A stretch of DNA of 64,000 bases from Pseudacidovorax intermedius. Its GTDB lineage: Bacteria > Pseudomonadota > Gammaproteobacteria > Burkholderiales > Burkholderiaceae_C. Below the pieces are notes generated by a model that was not told where the DNA came from, did no database searches, and saw only the letters and a list, made by a program, of their open reading frames with translations. Where the stretch lies: the NCBI RefSeq assembly GCF_001476815.1, contig NZ_LDSL01000056.1, forward strand, positions 1-64,000, read 5' to 3'. Below, in pieces: positions 25,709 through 34,722 of the stretch. Numbering within the stretch: position 1 is the stretch's first letter; every line of letters begins with the position of its first letter. Position numbers and translations under genes: made by a program.

Positions 25709-28071
25709 CGGCCGCATCGTCGCGCGACGGCGTGGCCGAGTTGCTGCGCTCCCTCCGCCTGGGCGCCACCCCGGCGCGGCTGCACCAGCGGATGGAACTG
25801 GCCGTCAGCTTCTGTGTGGCGCTGTCCACCCTGGCCCATGCGTCGGTCGACCTGCGTCCCGGGCATCCGCGCGGCTTGGCGTTCGATCTGGGCCTGCTCG
25901 CGGTGCTGACCGTCTTTTGGCTGGCTGGGCCGCGGCGGGACAGCCAGCCCGTGCGCCTGGCGCTACTCGGGGCGCTGCTGCTGTGGCTCGCCGAGCTGTG
26001 CCTGTCCGACTCCCTGGTGGCACCGCTCTGGTTCTTCCCGGCCTGTGCGCTGGTCGTGGCCATGGTGCGGCTGCGGCGCCTGCCGCTGCTGCTGGCCGGT
26101 GCCGCTGTCCTTGCGTCGCTGGCCGGCTGGCCGGACCGCAGCCTGGTCTTCGTGGTGTGCATCCTGAGTGCCGGCGTGTGCATGGCGCTGGTGCGATTCA
26201 AGGCGATACAGGTCGCGAGCTGGTACCGCCTCCGGCTGGACTCGGCCCAGCAGGCGCTGGCGCTGCACGACACCGCGCTCGTCTGGCTCGACAGCAGCCA
26301 GCGCGTGAAGCTGGTGCTGCCCGGGACATTGCGCACCTCGGCACTGGTGCAGCGCCTGGCAGCCTGGCGTCACCGGCCCTTGCCCGACACCCTGGTCGCC
26401 GGCTACCGCGAGGCGCTGCACGAGCTGCTGACGGCCGCCGCCGGTGCGCCGGTCGGCGGCACCGGCCGCGCCACCGTGCGCATGATGCTCGGCGAGGACG
26501 TCACCGCCTGGGTCGACGTGCACCTGCTGCAATCAAGCGAGGCCGGCCGCCTCGTGGCCCTCGACAACGTGCAGCAGCGGCATGCCGCGCAGCTGGCGCT
26601 GGACGAGGCGAGCCACCGGCTGGCCGTGCAGGAACGCGAGCTTCAGGACCAGTTCGATGCAACGCGCAATGCCATGCGTGTGCGCGACGACATGGAGCGC
26701 CTGGCGCGCCATGATCTGCGTGCGCCGCTCAAGAGCATCCGCGCGTCGCTGCAGATGGCACGCGGCCGGACGGACTTGCCCGCCGACCACCAGCAACTGC
26801 TGGCCGCGGTCGAGCGGACGGCGACGCGCGCATTGGCCATGACCAGCCTGTCGCTGGATCTGTACCGCATGGAAGAAGGCCTGTACCAGCTTCGTCCGGA
26901 GCCCTTCGACGCCGTCGCGCTCGTAGGGCAGGTGATAGACGACTTGCGGCAGCAGGCCGCCTCCAAGCGTGTGGCGGTCGAGTTGCTGCACGACCAGCCC
27001 GTGCTGCCGGTCAGCGGCAACGAGCTGCTGACGATGTCCATCGTGGAGAACCTGACGCGCAATGCGATCGAGGCGGCGCCGGCGGGCAGCCGCGTCTCGC
27101 TGTGCGCACGCGCCGCCGCCGACGGCGGGGTCGAACTCGCCATCCACAACCAGGGCGAGGTGCCGGCCGAGGTGCGGGACCGCTTCTTCGAAAAGTATGC
27201 GACCCACGGCAAGCCGGGCGGCAGCGGCCTCGGGGGCTACTCGGCACAGCTCGCCACCCGTGCGCAGGCCGGTCGCCTGACCATGCGCACCGGCCCGGTG
27301 GAGGGCACGGAACTGCTGCTGTGGCTACCCGCGCCGCCACCGCAGACGCTGGCCGATGGCGCGCCGGCGGGCGCCGCTGCCGACGACGCCTCCGGGACGC
27401 GGCCGGAACTGCTGCTCGTCGACGACGACGAATCCCACTGGATCCAGCTCCAGGCGCAACTGGGCGAGCGCGTGAACGCCCGCTACGCCCCCAACGGCCA
27501 GGCGGCGATCGATGCCCTGATCGAACGGCGCCCGGACATCGTCGTCATGGACCTCACCATGCCGGTGATGGGCGGCTTCGAGGCCCTGGGCACCCTGCGC
27601 GAGATGCAGCAGCAGGCACACGAGGCGCCTTCCGTGGTGCTGGCGTTCACCGGCCGTGACGATCCGCAGACCCTGGCGGCGATCGACAAGGCCGGCTTCG
27701 ATGGCAGGCTGGAGAAGCCGCTCAAGGCCTGCGAGCTGGACGTGTGGCTGCAGGGCCGTGGCCGCGAGCTCGCGGCGCCCAATGAAGGGCTGTGGGTCGA
27801 GGCTGGCTTCCTCGCCGCCTTTCCCGGCTACCTCGCATCTCGCCGCGCGCTCATCGACCGCATCGAGGCGACCTACGCGCAGGGCGACATGGGGGCGCTG
27901 CGCAGCGCCGCGCATACCCTGGCGGGCAGCCCGGCCATCCAGGGCTTCGGTGCGGCACGGCGCTTTTGCCGGGAGCTGGAATGCATGGAGCCGGGCCGGG
28001 GGCGCGAATGGGTCGGCGAGCGCGTGGCAGCGCTGCGCGACGCCTTCGCCGCGCCCGCCGTCCGGGACTGA
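25705..28071 (+). CDS. Membrane-bound hybrid sensor histidine kinase with receiver and Hpt domains
   Basis: 788 aa. About five or six hydrophobic helices occupy residues 25-180 (GLAFDLGLLAVLTVFWL, ALLGALLLWLAELCL, LPLLLAGAAVLASLAG, SLVFVVCILSAGVCMAL). A linker coiled coil leads to HisKA with His336 in ARHDLRAPLKSI, and an HATPase with N-box ENLTRNAIEAAPAG and a degenerate G2 region KPGGSGLGGYSAQLA. A receiver has Asp616 in VVMDLTMPVMGG. The C-terminal Hpt domain has His737 in SAAHTLAGSPAIQG. All relay domains are in one chain, so phosphate can pass His-Asp-His to the response regulator encoded two genes upstream. Its start overlaps the coiled-coil gene. Confidence 0.9.
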   Translation: MTAASSRDGVAELLRSLRLGATPARLHQRMELAVSFCVALSTLAHASVDLRPGHPRGLAFDLGLLAVLTVFWLAGPRRDSQPVRLALLGALLLWLAELCLSDSLVAPLWFFPACALVVAMVRLRRLPLLLAGAAVLASLAGWPDRSLVFVVCILSAGVCMALVRFKAIQVASWYRLRLDSAQQALALHDTALVWLDSSQRVKLVLPGTLRTSALVQRLAAWRHRPLPDTLVAGYREALHELLTAAAGAPVGGTGRATVRMMLGEDVTAWVDVHLLQSSEAGRLVALDNVQQRHAAQLALDEASHRLAVQERELQDQFDATRNAMRVRDDMERLARHDLRAPLKSIRASLQMARGRTDLPADHQQLLAAVERTATRALAMTSLSLDLYRMEEGLYQLRPEPFDAVALVGQVIDDLRQQAASKRVAVELLHDQPVLPVSGNELLTMSIVENLTRNAIEAAPAGSRVSLCARAAADGGVELAIHNQGEVPAEVRDRFFEKYATHGKPGGSGLGGYSAQLATRAQAGRLTMRTGPVEGTELLLWLPAPPPQTLADGAPAGAAADDASGTRPELLLVDDDESHWIQLQAQLGERVNARYAPNGQAAIDALIERRPDIVVMDLTMPVMGGFEALGTLREMQQQAHEAPSVVLAFTGRDDPQTLAAIDKAGFDGRLEKPLKACELDVWLQGRGRELAAPNEGLWVEAGFLAAFPGYLASRRALIDRIEATYAQGDMGALRSAAHTLAGSPAIQGFGAARRFCRELECMEPGRGREWVGERVAALRDAFAAPAVRD

Positions 28072-28144
28072 CTTCCCTCCGTCACGCCCGACCCGCGCGA
28101 GCCATGACGCGGACTGCCGAATAAGCTTCCGCGATAAAAGTATT

Positions 28145-28162
28145 TGAAGCTTGCATGCTTCA
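28145..28162. promoter_or_regulatory. Palindrome upstream of the LysR gene, candidate regulator site
   Basis: TGAAGC-TTGCAT-GCTTCA, perfect 6-bp arms with a 6-bp centre, 23 bp before the LysR ATG in an AT-rich leader. It holds a T-N11-A-compatible core. A second inverted repeat GATCAT/ATGATC (28168-28190) overlaps the start codon. Autoregulation is the likely reading. Confidence 0.45.
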
Positions 28163-28184
28163 TGCTTGATCATTCGCAAATCGG

Positions 28185-29189
28185 ATGATCAAGAACCTCG
28201 ATATTCGCCAGCTCGAAGCCTTCGCCGCCGTGATGTCCTCCGGGAGCATCACGGGCGCGGCGCGCCTGCTCGCCCGTTCGCAGCCGGCCGTCACCCGCCT
28301 GATCCACGAGCTGGAGGCGGCCACGGGTTATGCGCTCTTCACCCGCCACGGCCCCCGCGTGGCGCCGACGGCGGAGGGCTTCCAGCTCTTCGAGGAAGTG
28401 CAGCAGCTGCTGGGCGACTGGCGGCGGCTGCAGCAGCGGGTGGACGAGATCGGCCGCGGCGGCGCCCAGCCGCTGGTGCTGGCCGCCACCTCGGCCGCCG
28501 CGCTGGGACTGGTGCCTGCCGCCCTGCAGGCCCTGGAAGCGGGCGAGGGCACCGGCGCGGTGCGCCTGGTCAGCGGCTCGCCTGAACGGGTGATGGAGTC
28601 GGTGCTGGGCGGCGCCGTGCAGCTGGGCGTCTCCAGCCTGCCGCTGGAGCATCGCGGCCTGCAGGTGCTGTGGATCGGCGAGGCCCCCTGCGTGGCCGTG
28701 CTGCCCGACGGCGATCCGCTGGCGGCGCACGACGTGGTGCCGGCTGCCGCGCTGGCCGGGCGCCGGCTGGTCACCCTGAGCAATCCCTTCCGGCTGCGCC
28801 ACCGCATCGACGCGCTGCTGGGGGGCGGCGCGCCGGAGGGCGAGGGCGGCGCGCGCGGCGCGGACGTCATCGACACCAATTCCTCCGTCAACGCCCAGGC
28901 CCTGGTGCGCGCCGGCCTGGGCATCGCCCTGCTGGACCCGCTCACCGTGCACGGCGTGCCCATGGCCGGTGTGCAGGTGCGCCCGCTGGACGTGCACATT
29001 CCCTTCTTCTTCGGCGCCGTCGTGCCGCAGGGCCGGCCCGTCACCCGCCGCGTGCAGGCCCTGGCCGATGCGCTGCAGCGGGCGGCCGCCCAGCTTCCCG
29101 GCTTCGTCGCCCACCCGCCCGAAGCCCATGCGCGGCTGCTGCAGGCCGCCCAGGGCGCCGGGCCGTCCTCCTCTTCTTCCCGCCCCTGA
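28185..29189 (+). CDS. LysR family regulator heading the monooxygenase/ABC/hydrolase cluster
   Basis: 334 aa. N-terminal helix-turn-helix (residues 6-65: LDIRQLEAFAAVMSSGSITG begins at 28197, then SQPAVTRLIHELEAATGYALF) and a substrate-binding-like effector domain (about 93-300). Unlike most LysR genes it runs in the same direction as its presumed target operon: the flavoprotein gene begins 13 bp after the stop and seven more genes follow with overlaps or short gaps. Palindromes just upstream of the ATG suggest it binds its own promoter and so controls the whole cluster. The inducer is unknown. Confidence 0.9.
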   Translation: MIKNLDIRQLEAFAAVMSSGSITGAARLLARSQPAVTRLIHELEAATGYALFTRHGPRVAPTAEGFQLFEEVQQLLGDWRRLQQRVDEIGRGGAQPLVLAATSAAALGLVPAALQALEAGEGTGAVRLVSGSPERVMESVLGGAVQLGVSSLPLEHRGLQVLWIGEAPCVAVLPDGDPLAAHDVVPAAALAGRRLVTLSNPFRLRHRIDALLGGGAPEGEGGARGADVIDTNSSVNAQALVRAGLGIALLDPLTVHGVPMAGVQVRPLDVHIPFFFGAVVPQGRPVTRRVQALADALQRAAAQLPGFVAHPPEAHARLLQAAQGAGPSSSSSRP

Positions 29190-29202
29190 CAGAAAGCGCC
29201 CC

Positions 29203-30711
29203 ATGAGTTCGCCTGCCCCCGAAGAATTCACGCCCCCGGCCGGCCTGCCGCAGCTGGAGCAGCGGCTGCGCCAGGACCTGCTCTGGCTCGGCCTGCCGCC
29301 CAAGCGCTGGGTGCCGCCCAGCGTGCGCGACGGCCAGCCGGTGATCGACGTCGCCGTCATCGGCGGCGGCATGGCGGGGCTCACGCTGTCGGCCTCGCTG
29401 TTGCACCTGGGCGTGCAGGCGGTGGTGTTCGACCAGGCGCCGGCCGGCTTCGAAGGCCCCTGGGCCACCACCGCGCGCATGCAGACCCTGCGCTCGCCCA
29501 AGGAGTTGACCGGCCCGGCGCTGGGCCTGCCGGCGCTGACCTTCCGCGCCTGGTTCGAGTCGCAGTTCGGGCTCGATGCCTGGCGGGCGCTCGACAAGAT
29601 CCCGCGCCTCCAGTGGATGGACTACCTGCGCTGGTACCGCCAGGTGCTGCGGCTGGACGTGCGCAACCGCCAGCGCGTGGCGGCGCTGCGCCCGCGCGCC
29701 GACGGCGTGGTGCAGCTCGACCTGGTCGACGAAGGCGAGGGCGACCGCGCCCACACCGTGCTTGCCCGCCACGTGGTCATCGCCACCGGCCGCGACGGCC
29801 TGGGCGGCCCCTGGGTGCCGGCCTGGGCCCATGCGCTGCCGCGCGAACGCTGGGTGCATTCCTCCCACGCCTGGGACGGCGCCATGCTGCGCGGCAAGCG
29901 CGTGGCTGTGATCGGCGGCGGGGCCTCGGCCATGGACGCCGCGGCCACGGCGCTGGAGAACGGCGCCGCCCGGGTCGACCTGCTGATCCGCCGGCGCGAG
30001 CTGCCGCGCATCAACAAGGGCAAGGGCTCGGGCAGCCCCGGCATGGCGCATGGCTACTGGATGCTGCCGGACGAATGGAAGTGGCGCTTCCGCCATTACC
30101 TCAACCTGCAGCAGGTGCCGCCGCCGCAGGGCAGCACGCTGCGCGTGTCGCGCCATGCACAGGCGCATTTCCACCTGGGCGCCGGCGCCACGGGCGCCAC
30201 GGTGCGGCCCGATGGCGTCATCCGCCTCGACACGGCCAAGGGGCCGCTGGCGGCTGACTTCGTGATCTTCTGCACCGGCTTTCGCATCGACTGGGCGCAG
30301 CGGCCCGAGTTCGCCGGCCTTCAGCCGCACGTGCGGCTCTGGCGCGACCGCTTCGCCGCACCCGCGGGCCAGGACGACGAGGAACTGGCCGAGTCGCCCG
30401 ATCTGGGCCCGCTGTTCGAGTTCCAGGAGCGCGAGCCGGGCAGTTGTCCCGGCCTGGACCGGGTGCATTGCTACAACTACGCCGCCGCGCTGTCGCAGGG
30501 TGCCGGCGCGGGCGACATTCCGCAGATCACCGACGGCTCGCAGCGCCTGGCACGCGGCCTGGCCGGCTGCCTGATGGTGGAGGACGCCGACGCGCATTTC
30601 GCCGCCATGCAGCGCTATGCCGAGCCCGAGCTGGAAGGCCACGAGTGGACCGAGGCGTCCTTCCCCGCCTACGAGGAAGCGGCCACCGCGCGCGAAGGGG
30701 CGGCGCCATGA
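29203..30711 (+). CDS. FAD/NADPH-binding monooxygenase-like flavoprotein
   Basis: 502 aa. Two Rossmann dinucleotide sites are visible: VAVIGGGMAGLTLSASLL (residues about 50-67, FAD) and VAVIGGGASAMDAAATAL (about 236-253, NAD(P)H). That two-site layout is shared by flavin monooxygenases and Baeyer-Villiger enzymes. A conserved middle motif VIATGRDGLGGPWVP and a late CTGFRIDW (ATG-like) motif support the class. It is annotated in relatives as a NAD(P)/FAD-dependent oxidoreductase. It is coupled to the first permease gene by a 4-bp ATGA overlap, so the oxygenated substrate is probably what the transporter imports. The reaction (N-, S- or Baeyer-Villiger oxygenation) cannot be told from sequence. 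Confidence 0.85.
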   Translation: MSSPAPEEFTPPAGLPQLEQRLRQDLLWLGLPPKRWVPPSVRDGQPVIDVAVIGGGMAGLTLSASLLHLGVQAVVFDQAPAGFEGPWATTARMQTLRSPKELTGPALGLPALTFRAWFESQFGLDAWRALDKIPRLQWMDYLRWYRQVLRLDVRNRQRVAALRPRADGVVQLDLVDEGEGDRAHTVLARHVVIATGRDGLGGPWVPAWAHALPRERWVHSSHAWDGAMLRGKRVAVIGGGASAMDAAATALENGAARVDLLIRRRELPRINKGKGSGSPGMAHGYWMLPDEWKWRFRHYLNLQQVPPPQGSTLRVSRHAQAHFHLGAGATGATVRPDGVIRLDTAKGPLAADFVIFCTGFRIDWAQRPEFAGLQPHVRLWRDRFAAPAGQDDEELAESPDLGPLFEFQEREPGSCPGLDRVHCYNYAAALSQGAGAGDIPQITDGSQRLARGLAGCLMVEDADAHFAAMQRYAEPELEGHEWTEASFPAYEEAATAREGAAP

Positions 30712-31682
30712 CCGGCTGGCTGCTGCGCCGGCTCGGCCAGGCGCTGCTGGTCGTGTGGCTGATGACGCTGATCGTCTTCATCGGGCTGCATGCCATCGGC
30801 AACCCGATCGACATCCTGATCGGCGACGACATGAACCAGGCCGAGCGGGCCGCTGCCATCGCGCGCCTGGGGCTGGACCAGCCGCTGTGGCGGCAGTACC
30901 TGGCCTTCCTCGAGGGCGCGGTGCAGGGCCAGCTGGGCCGCAGCTTCGTCTACCACGAGGAGGCCATCCACATCATCCTGGGCCGCTTGCCGGCGACCAT
31001 GGAACTGGCCGTGGCGGCGCTCCTGATGGCCGTGCTCATCGGCGTGCCGCTGGGCCTGTTTGCGGGCATGAAGCCGGAGCATCCGGCCGCGCGCGCCATC
31101 ATGGCCACCAGCATCGTCGGCTTCTCGCTGCCGGCCTTCTGGGTGGCGCTGATGCTCATCATGGTGTTCAGCGTGCAACTGGGCTGGCTGCCGGCCGGCG
31201 GCCGCGGCGAGACGCGCAGCCTGTTCGGCATCGAATGGTCCTGGCTCACGCTCGACGGGCTCAAGCACCTGCTGCTGCCGGCCTTCAACCTGGCGCTGTT
31301 CAAGATCTCGCTGGTGCTGCGGCTCACGCGCGCCGGCGTGCGCGAGGTGCTGCCGCAGGACTTCGTGAAATTCGCGCGGGCCAAGGGGCTGTCGCCGGTG
31401 CGGGTGGTGGGCGTGCACGTGCTGCGCAACACGCTGATCCCGCTGGTCACGGTGCTGGGGCTGGAACTGGGCTCGACCATCGCCTATGCCGTGGTCACCG
31501 AAACCATCTTCGCCTGGCCGGGCGCCGGCAAGCTGATCCTGGACAGCATCAATTCATTGGACCGCCCGGTGGTGGTCGCCTACCTGATGGTGGTGGTCGT
31601 GATCTTCGTGACGCTCAACCTGGTGGTGGACCTGCTCTACCGCCTGCTCGATCCACGGGTGCGGCTGGAGGGGGCGGCATGA
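30708..31682 (+). CDS. Peptide/nickel-type ABC transporter permease (DppB-like)
   Basis: 324 aa, the usual length for DppB/OppB. N-terminal helix WLLRRLGQALLVVWLMTLIVF, then five further hydrophobic segments. The cytoplasmic EAA loop that contacts the ATPases reads LTRAGVREVLPQDFVKFARAKGLSP (31325-31395). It pairs with the DppC-like permease encoded next (ATGA overlap) and with two ATPases, making a complete importer for peptides or peptide-like compounds. It overlaps the upstream flavoprotein gene by 4 bp. Confidence 0.93.
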   Translation: MTGWLLRRLGQALLVVWLMTLIVFIGLHAIGNPIDILIGDDMNQAERAAAIARLGLDQPLWRQYLAFLEGAVQGQLGRSFVYHEEAIHIILGRLPATMELAVAALLMAVLIGVPLGLFAGMKPEHPAARAIMATSIVGFSLPAFWVALMLIMVFSVQLGWLPAGGRGETRSLFGIEWSWLTLDGLKHLLLPAFNLALFKISLVLRLTRAGVREVLPQDFVKFARAKGLSPVRVVGVHVLRNTLIPLVTVLGLELGSTIAYAVVTETIFAWPGAGKLILDSINSLDRPVVVAYLMVVVVIFVTLNLVVDLLYRLLDPRVRLEGAA

Positions 31683-32599
31683 GTGCGCGTCCGATCGCCC
31701 ACGCCACGGCGCCGGCGCCGCGCGAGCGCGGCATCTGGTGGCGCGCGGCTGCCGACTTTTTGCACTCGCGCGTGGCCGTTGCCGGCCTGGTGATGCTGGC
31801 CGCGGTGGTCATCGTCGCCCTGGCCGCGCCCTGGATCACGCCGCAGAACCCCTACGACCTGCTGCAGCTGGACGTGCTGGATGCGCGCCTGCCGCCGGGC
31901 TCGCCCAGCAGCGAGGGCGGCTACACCTACTGGCTGGGCACCGACGGCCAGGGCCGCGACCTGTACTCGGCCATCGTCTACGGCCTGCGCATCAGCCTGG
32001 GCGTGGGCGTGGGCTCGGCCCTGATCGCCGCCGTGCTGGGCACGCTGGTCGGCCTGCTGGCCGCCTATGCCGGCGGCCGGGTCGATGCGCTGCTGATGCG
32101 GCTGGTGGACCTGCTGCTGTCCTTTCCCACCATCCTGATGGCGCTGATGATCCTGGCCTACCTGGGCAAGGGCATCACCAACGTCGTGCTCACGCTGGTG
32201 CTTCTCGAATGGGCCTACTACGCCCGCACGGCCCGCGGCCAGGCGCTGGTGGAAACGCGGCGCGAGTACGTCGATGCGGCACGCGGCCAGGGCATCGCGC
32301 CCTGGCGCATCCTGATCGGCCACGTCCTGCCCAACTGCCTGCCGCCGCTGCTGGTGATCGGCGCGCTGCAGGTGGCGCGGGCCATCACGCTGGAGGCGAC
32401 ACTGTCCTTCCTGGGGCTGGGGGTGCCGATCACCGAGCCCTCGCTGGGGCTCCTGATCTCCAACGGTTACCAGTATTTGCTCTCCAACGAATACTGGATC
32501 AGTTTGTTCCCCGGCCTGGCGCTGCTGGCCACCATCGTTGCGATCAATCTGGTCGGTGACCAGCTGCGCGACGTGTTGAACCCGAGGTTGCAGAAGTGA
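31679..32599 (+). CDS. Peptide/nickel-type ABC transporter permease (DppC-like)
   Basis: 306 aa. It has the DppC/OppC N-terminal helix (VAVAGLVMLAAVVIVALAAPWI), the HxLGTDxxGRD-like motif YWLGTDGQGRDLYSAIVYG that marks this subfamily, and the EAA loop VETRREYVDAARGQGIAPWRI (32247-32310). It forms the second half of the transmembrane channel with the preceding permease. It overlaps both neighbours by 4 bp, and the downstream ATPase gene starts GTGA inside its stop region, so translation of the set is coupled. Confidence 0.93.
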   Translation: MSARPIAHATAPAPRERGIWWRAAADFLHSRVAVAGLVMLAAVVIVALAAPWITPQNPYDLLQLDVLDARLPPGSPSSEGGYTYWLGTDGQGRDLYSAIVYGLRISLGVGVGSALIAAVLGTLVGLLAAYAGGRVDALLMRLVDLLLSFPTILMALMILAYLGKGITNVVLTLVLLEWAYYARTARGQALVETRREYVDAARGQGIAPWRILIGHVLPNCLPPLLVIGALQVARAITLEATLSFLGLGVPITEPSLGLLISNGYQYLLSNEYWISLFPGLALLATIVAINLVGDQLRDVLNPRLQK

Positions 32600-33588
32600 G
32601 CGGCGATACCACTCCCGTGCTGGAACTGCGCGACCTGCGCACCCGCTTCCACACCCGCGACGGCGTGCTGCCGGTGGTCGATGGCGTCTCCTTCACGCTG
32701 GGCCGGGGCCAGGTGCTGGGCCTGGTCGGCGAATCGGGCTCGGGCAAATCGGTGACCGGCTTCTCGGTCATGGGCCTGGTCGACCCGCCGGGGCGCGTGG
32801 AAGGCGGCGAGGTGCTGTTCCAGGGCCAGGACCTGCGCACGCTGCCGCCCAAAGCCTTGCGGCAGTTGCGCGGCGACCGCATCGCCATGATCTTCCAGGA
32901 TCCGATGGCGACGCTGAACCCCGTGCTGCGCATCGACGTGCAGATGGTCGAGGCCGTGCGTGCGCACCGCGACGTGGATGCCGCCGCCGCCCGCCGCCAA
33001 GCGGCCGACACACTGGCGCTGATGGGCATCTCCAGCCCGGAGGAGCGGCTGCGCGCCTATCCGCACCAGCTCTCGGGCGGCATGCGCCAGCGGGTGGCCA
33101 TCGCCATCGCGCTGCTGCACAAGCCGGCGCTGATCATCGCGGACGAGCCGACGACGGCGCTGGACGTGACCATCCAGGCGCAGATCCTGTCGGAGATGCA
33201 GAAGCTGGTGAAGGACAGCGGCACGGCCATGATCTGGATCAGCCACGACCTGTCGGTGGTGGCGGGCCTGGCCGATGCCATTGCCGTGATGTACGCCGGC
33301 CGCATCGTGGAGATCGGCGCGGTGGACGACGTGCTCGATCATCCGCAGCACCCCTACACGCAGGGCCTGATCGGCAGCCTGCCCAGCGCCAACCGGCGTG
33401 GGGCGCGCCTGCGGCAGATCCCGGGCATGGCGCCGCACCTGGCGCGGCTGCCAGCGGGCTGCGCCTTTGCGCCGCGCTGCGATCGTGCCACGGCCGGGTG
33501 CCAGGCCGCGGTGCCCGAACTGGTGGCGCCACGGGTGGGCATGCCGGCGCATCGGGCGCGGTGCATCCATCCGGGAGCAGCGGCATGA
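32596..33588 (+). CDS. Peptide-type ABC transporter ATP-binding protein (DppD-like)
   Basis: 330 aa from a GTG at 32596 overlapping the permease stop. The nucleotide-binding domain has Walker [10 protein letters not shown]-loop [12 protein letters not shown], signature LSGGMRQRV, Walker [13 protein letters not shown] and H-loop WISHD. The C-terminal oligopeptide-transporter region has the four-cysteine pattern CAFAPRC...C...C, which in DppD-like proteins can hold an iron-sulfur cluster. It works as a heterodimer with the next gene product. Confidence 0.94.
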   Translation: MSGDTTPVLELRDLRTRFHTRDGVLPVVDGVSFTLGRGQVLGLVGESGSGKSVTGFSVMGLVDPPGRVEGGEVLFQGQDLRTLPPKALRQLRGDRIAMIFQDPMATLNPVLRIDVQMVEAVRAHRDVDAAAARRQAADTLALMGISSPEERLRAYPHQLSGGMRQRVAIAIALLHKPALIIADEPTTALDVTIQAQILSEMQKLVKDSGTAMIWISHDLSVVAGLADAIAVMYAGRIVEIGAVDDVLDHPQHPYTQGLIGSLPSANRRGARLRQIPGMAPHLARLPAGCAFAPRCDRATAGCQAAVPELVAPRVGMPAHRARCIHPGAAA

Positions 33589-34685
33589 GCGGGCATCCCA
33601 TCGTCACGCCCAGTCACGATGCGGCAGATGGCGGCCTGCCGATGGGCGCCACTCCGCCTTCCGCCACGACGCGGACGACGAAGCCCGCCGGCGTCCCGCT
33701 GGTCGACCTGCGCGACATCTCCAGGCGCTTCGGCGAGCGCGCTGAAGGCTGGCTCGACCGCCGCCTGCGCGCCCTCGGCCTGGGTCATGCACCCGCCATC
33801 ACCCATGCCGTGGACCACGTGGACCTGCAGGTTCAGCCCGGCGAGGTGGTCGGCCTGGTGGGCGAATCCGGCTGCGGCAAGTCCACGCTGGGCCGCATCG
33901 CCGCCGGCCTGCTGCCGCCCAGCGAGGGCCAGGTGCTGGTCGACGGCCAGGACATCACTCAGATGGATGCCCGCGCTCGCTTGGCCGCGCGGCTGAAGGT
34001 GCAGATGGTGTTCCAGGACCCCTTCGGCAGCCTCAATCCGCGCCTGCGCGTGGCCCGCATCGTCGGCGAGGCGGCGCGCCTCCATGGCCTGACGGATGCG
34101 GCCGGCGAGGACGACTACGTCTGCGCCCAGCTCGAACGCGCCGGGCTCGACCCCTCGCTGCGCCACCGCTATCCGCACCAGTTCAGCGGCGGCCAGCGCC
34201 AGCGCATCGGCATCGCCCGCGCGCTGGCGGTGCAGCCGCGCATGCTGGTCTGCGACGAGGCCGTGGCCGCGCTGGACGTATCGATCCAGGCGCAGATCCT
34301 CAACCTGTTCATGGACCTGCGCGAGCAACTGGGCCTGGCCTACCTGTTCATCAGCCACGACCTGGGCGTGATCGAGCACCTGTGCGACCGCGTGGTGGTG
34401 ATGTACCTGGGCCGCGTGGTCGAGTCCGCGCCGGTGGAGGAACTCTTCGCCCGGCCGCACCATCCCTACACCCGCGCGCTGCTGCAGGAGATTCCGCGCA
34501 TCGACGCCCGGCGTGCGCAATTCGCGCCCATCCGCGGCGAGATTCCCAGCCCCCTGTCGCCGCCCAGCGGCTGCCACTTCCATCCGCGCTGTCCGCAGGC
34601 CATGGACCGCTGCCGCACCGAGGTGCCGCAGTTGCGCGGCATCGCCATCCACCACCAGAGCGCCTGCCACCGGGACGCGCTCTGA
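33585..34685 (+). CDS. Peptide-type ABC transporter ATP-binding protein (DppF-like)
   Basis: 366 aa. Walker [11 protein letters not shown]-loop [16 protein letters not shown], signature [10 protein letters not shown], a Walker B with [13 protein letters not shown], and H-loop FISHD. In the Walker B region the usual DEPVSALD is DEAVAALD; the catalytic Glu is kept. The C-terminal oligo_HPY region ends [11 protein letters not shown]. It is about 40 residues longer at the N-terminus than typical DppF because of a low-complexity leader (res 1-35), so a later start is possible although the ATG overlaps the previous stop by 4 bp. Confidence 0.93.
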   Translation: MSGHPIVTPSHDAADGGLPMGATPPSATTRTTKPAGVPLVDLRDISRRFGERAEGWLDRRLRALGLGHAPAITHAVDHVDLQVQPGEVVGLVGESGCGKSTLGRIAAGLLPPSEGQVLVDGQDITQMDARARLAARLKVQMVFQDPFGSLNPRLRVARIVGEAARLHGLTDAAGEDDYVCAQLERAGLDPSLRHRYPHQFSGGQRQRIGIARALAVQPRMLVCDEAVAALDVSIQAQILNLFMDLREQLGLAYLFISHDLGVIEHLCDRVVVMYLGRVVESAPVEELFARPHHPYTRALLQEIPRIDARRAQFAPIRGEIPSPLSPPSGCHFHPRCPQAMDRCRTEVPQLRGIAIHHQSACHRDAL

Positions 34686-34722
34686 ATCCCCATTCCCGCT
34701 GTTCCCTGACGAAAGGATCGCC

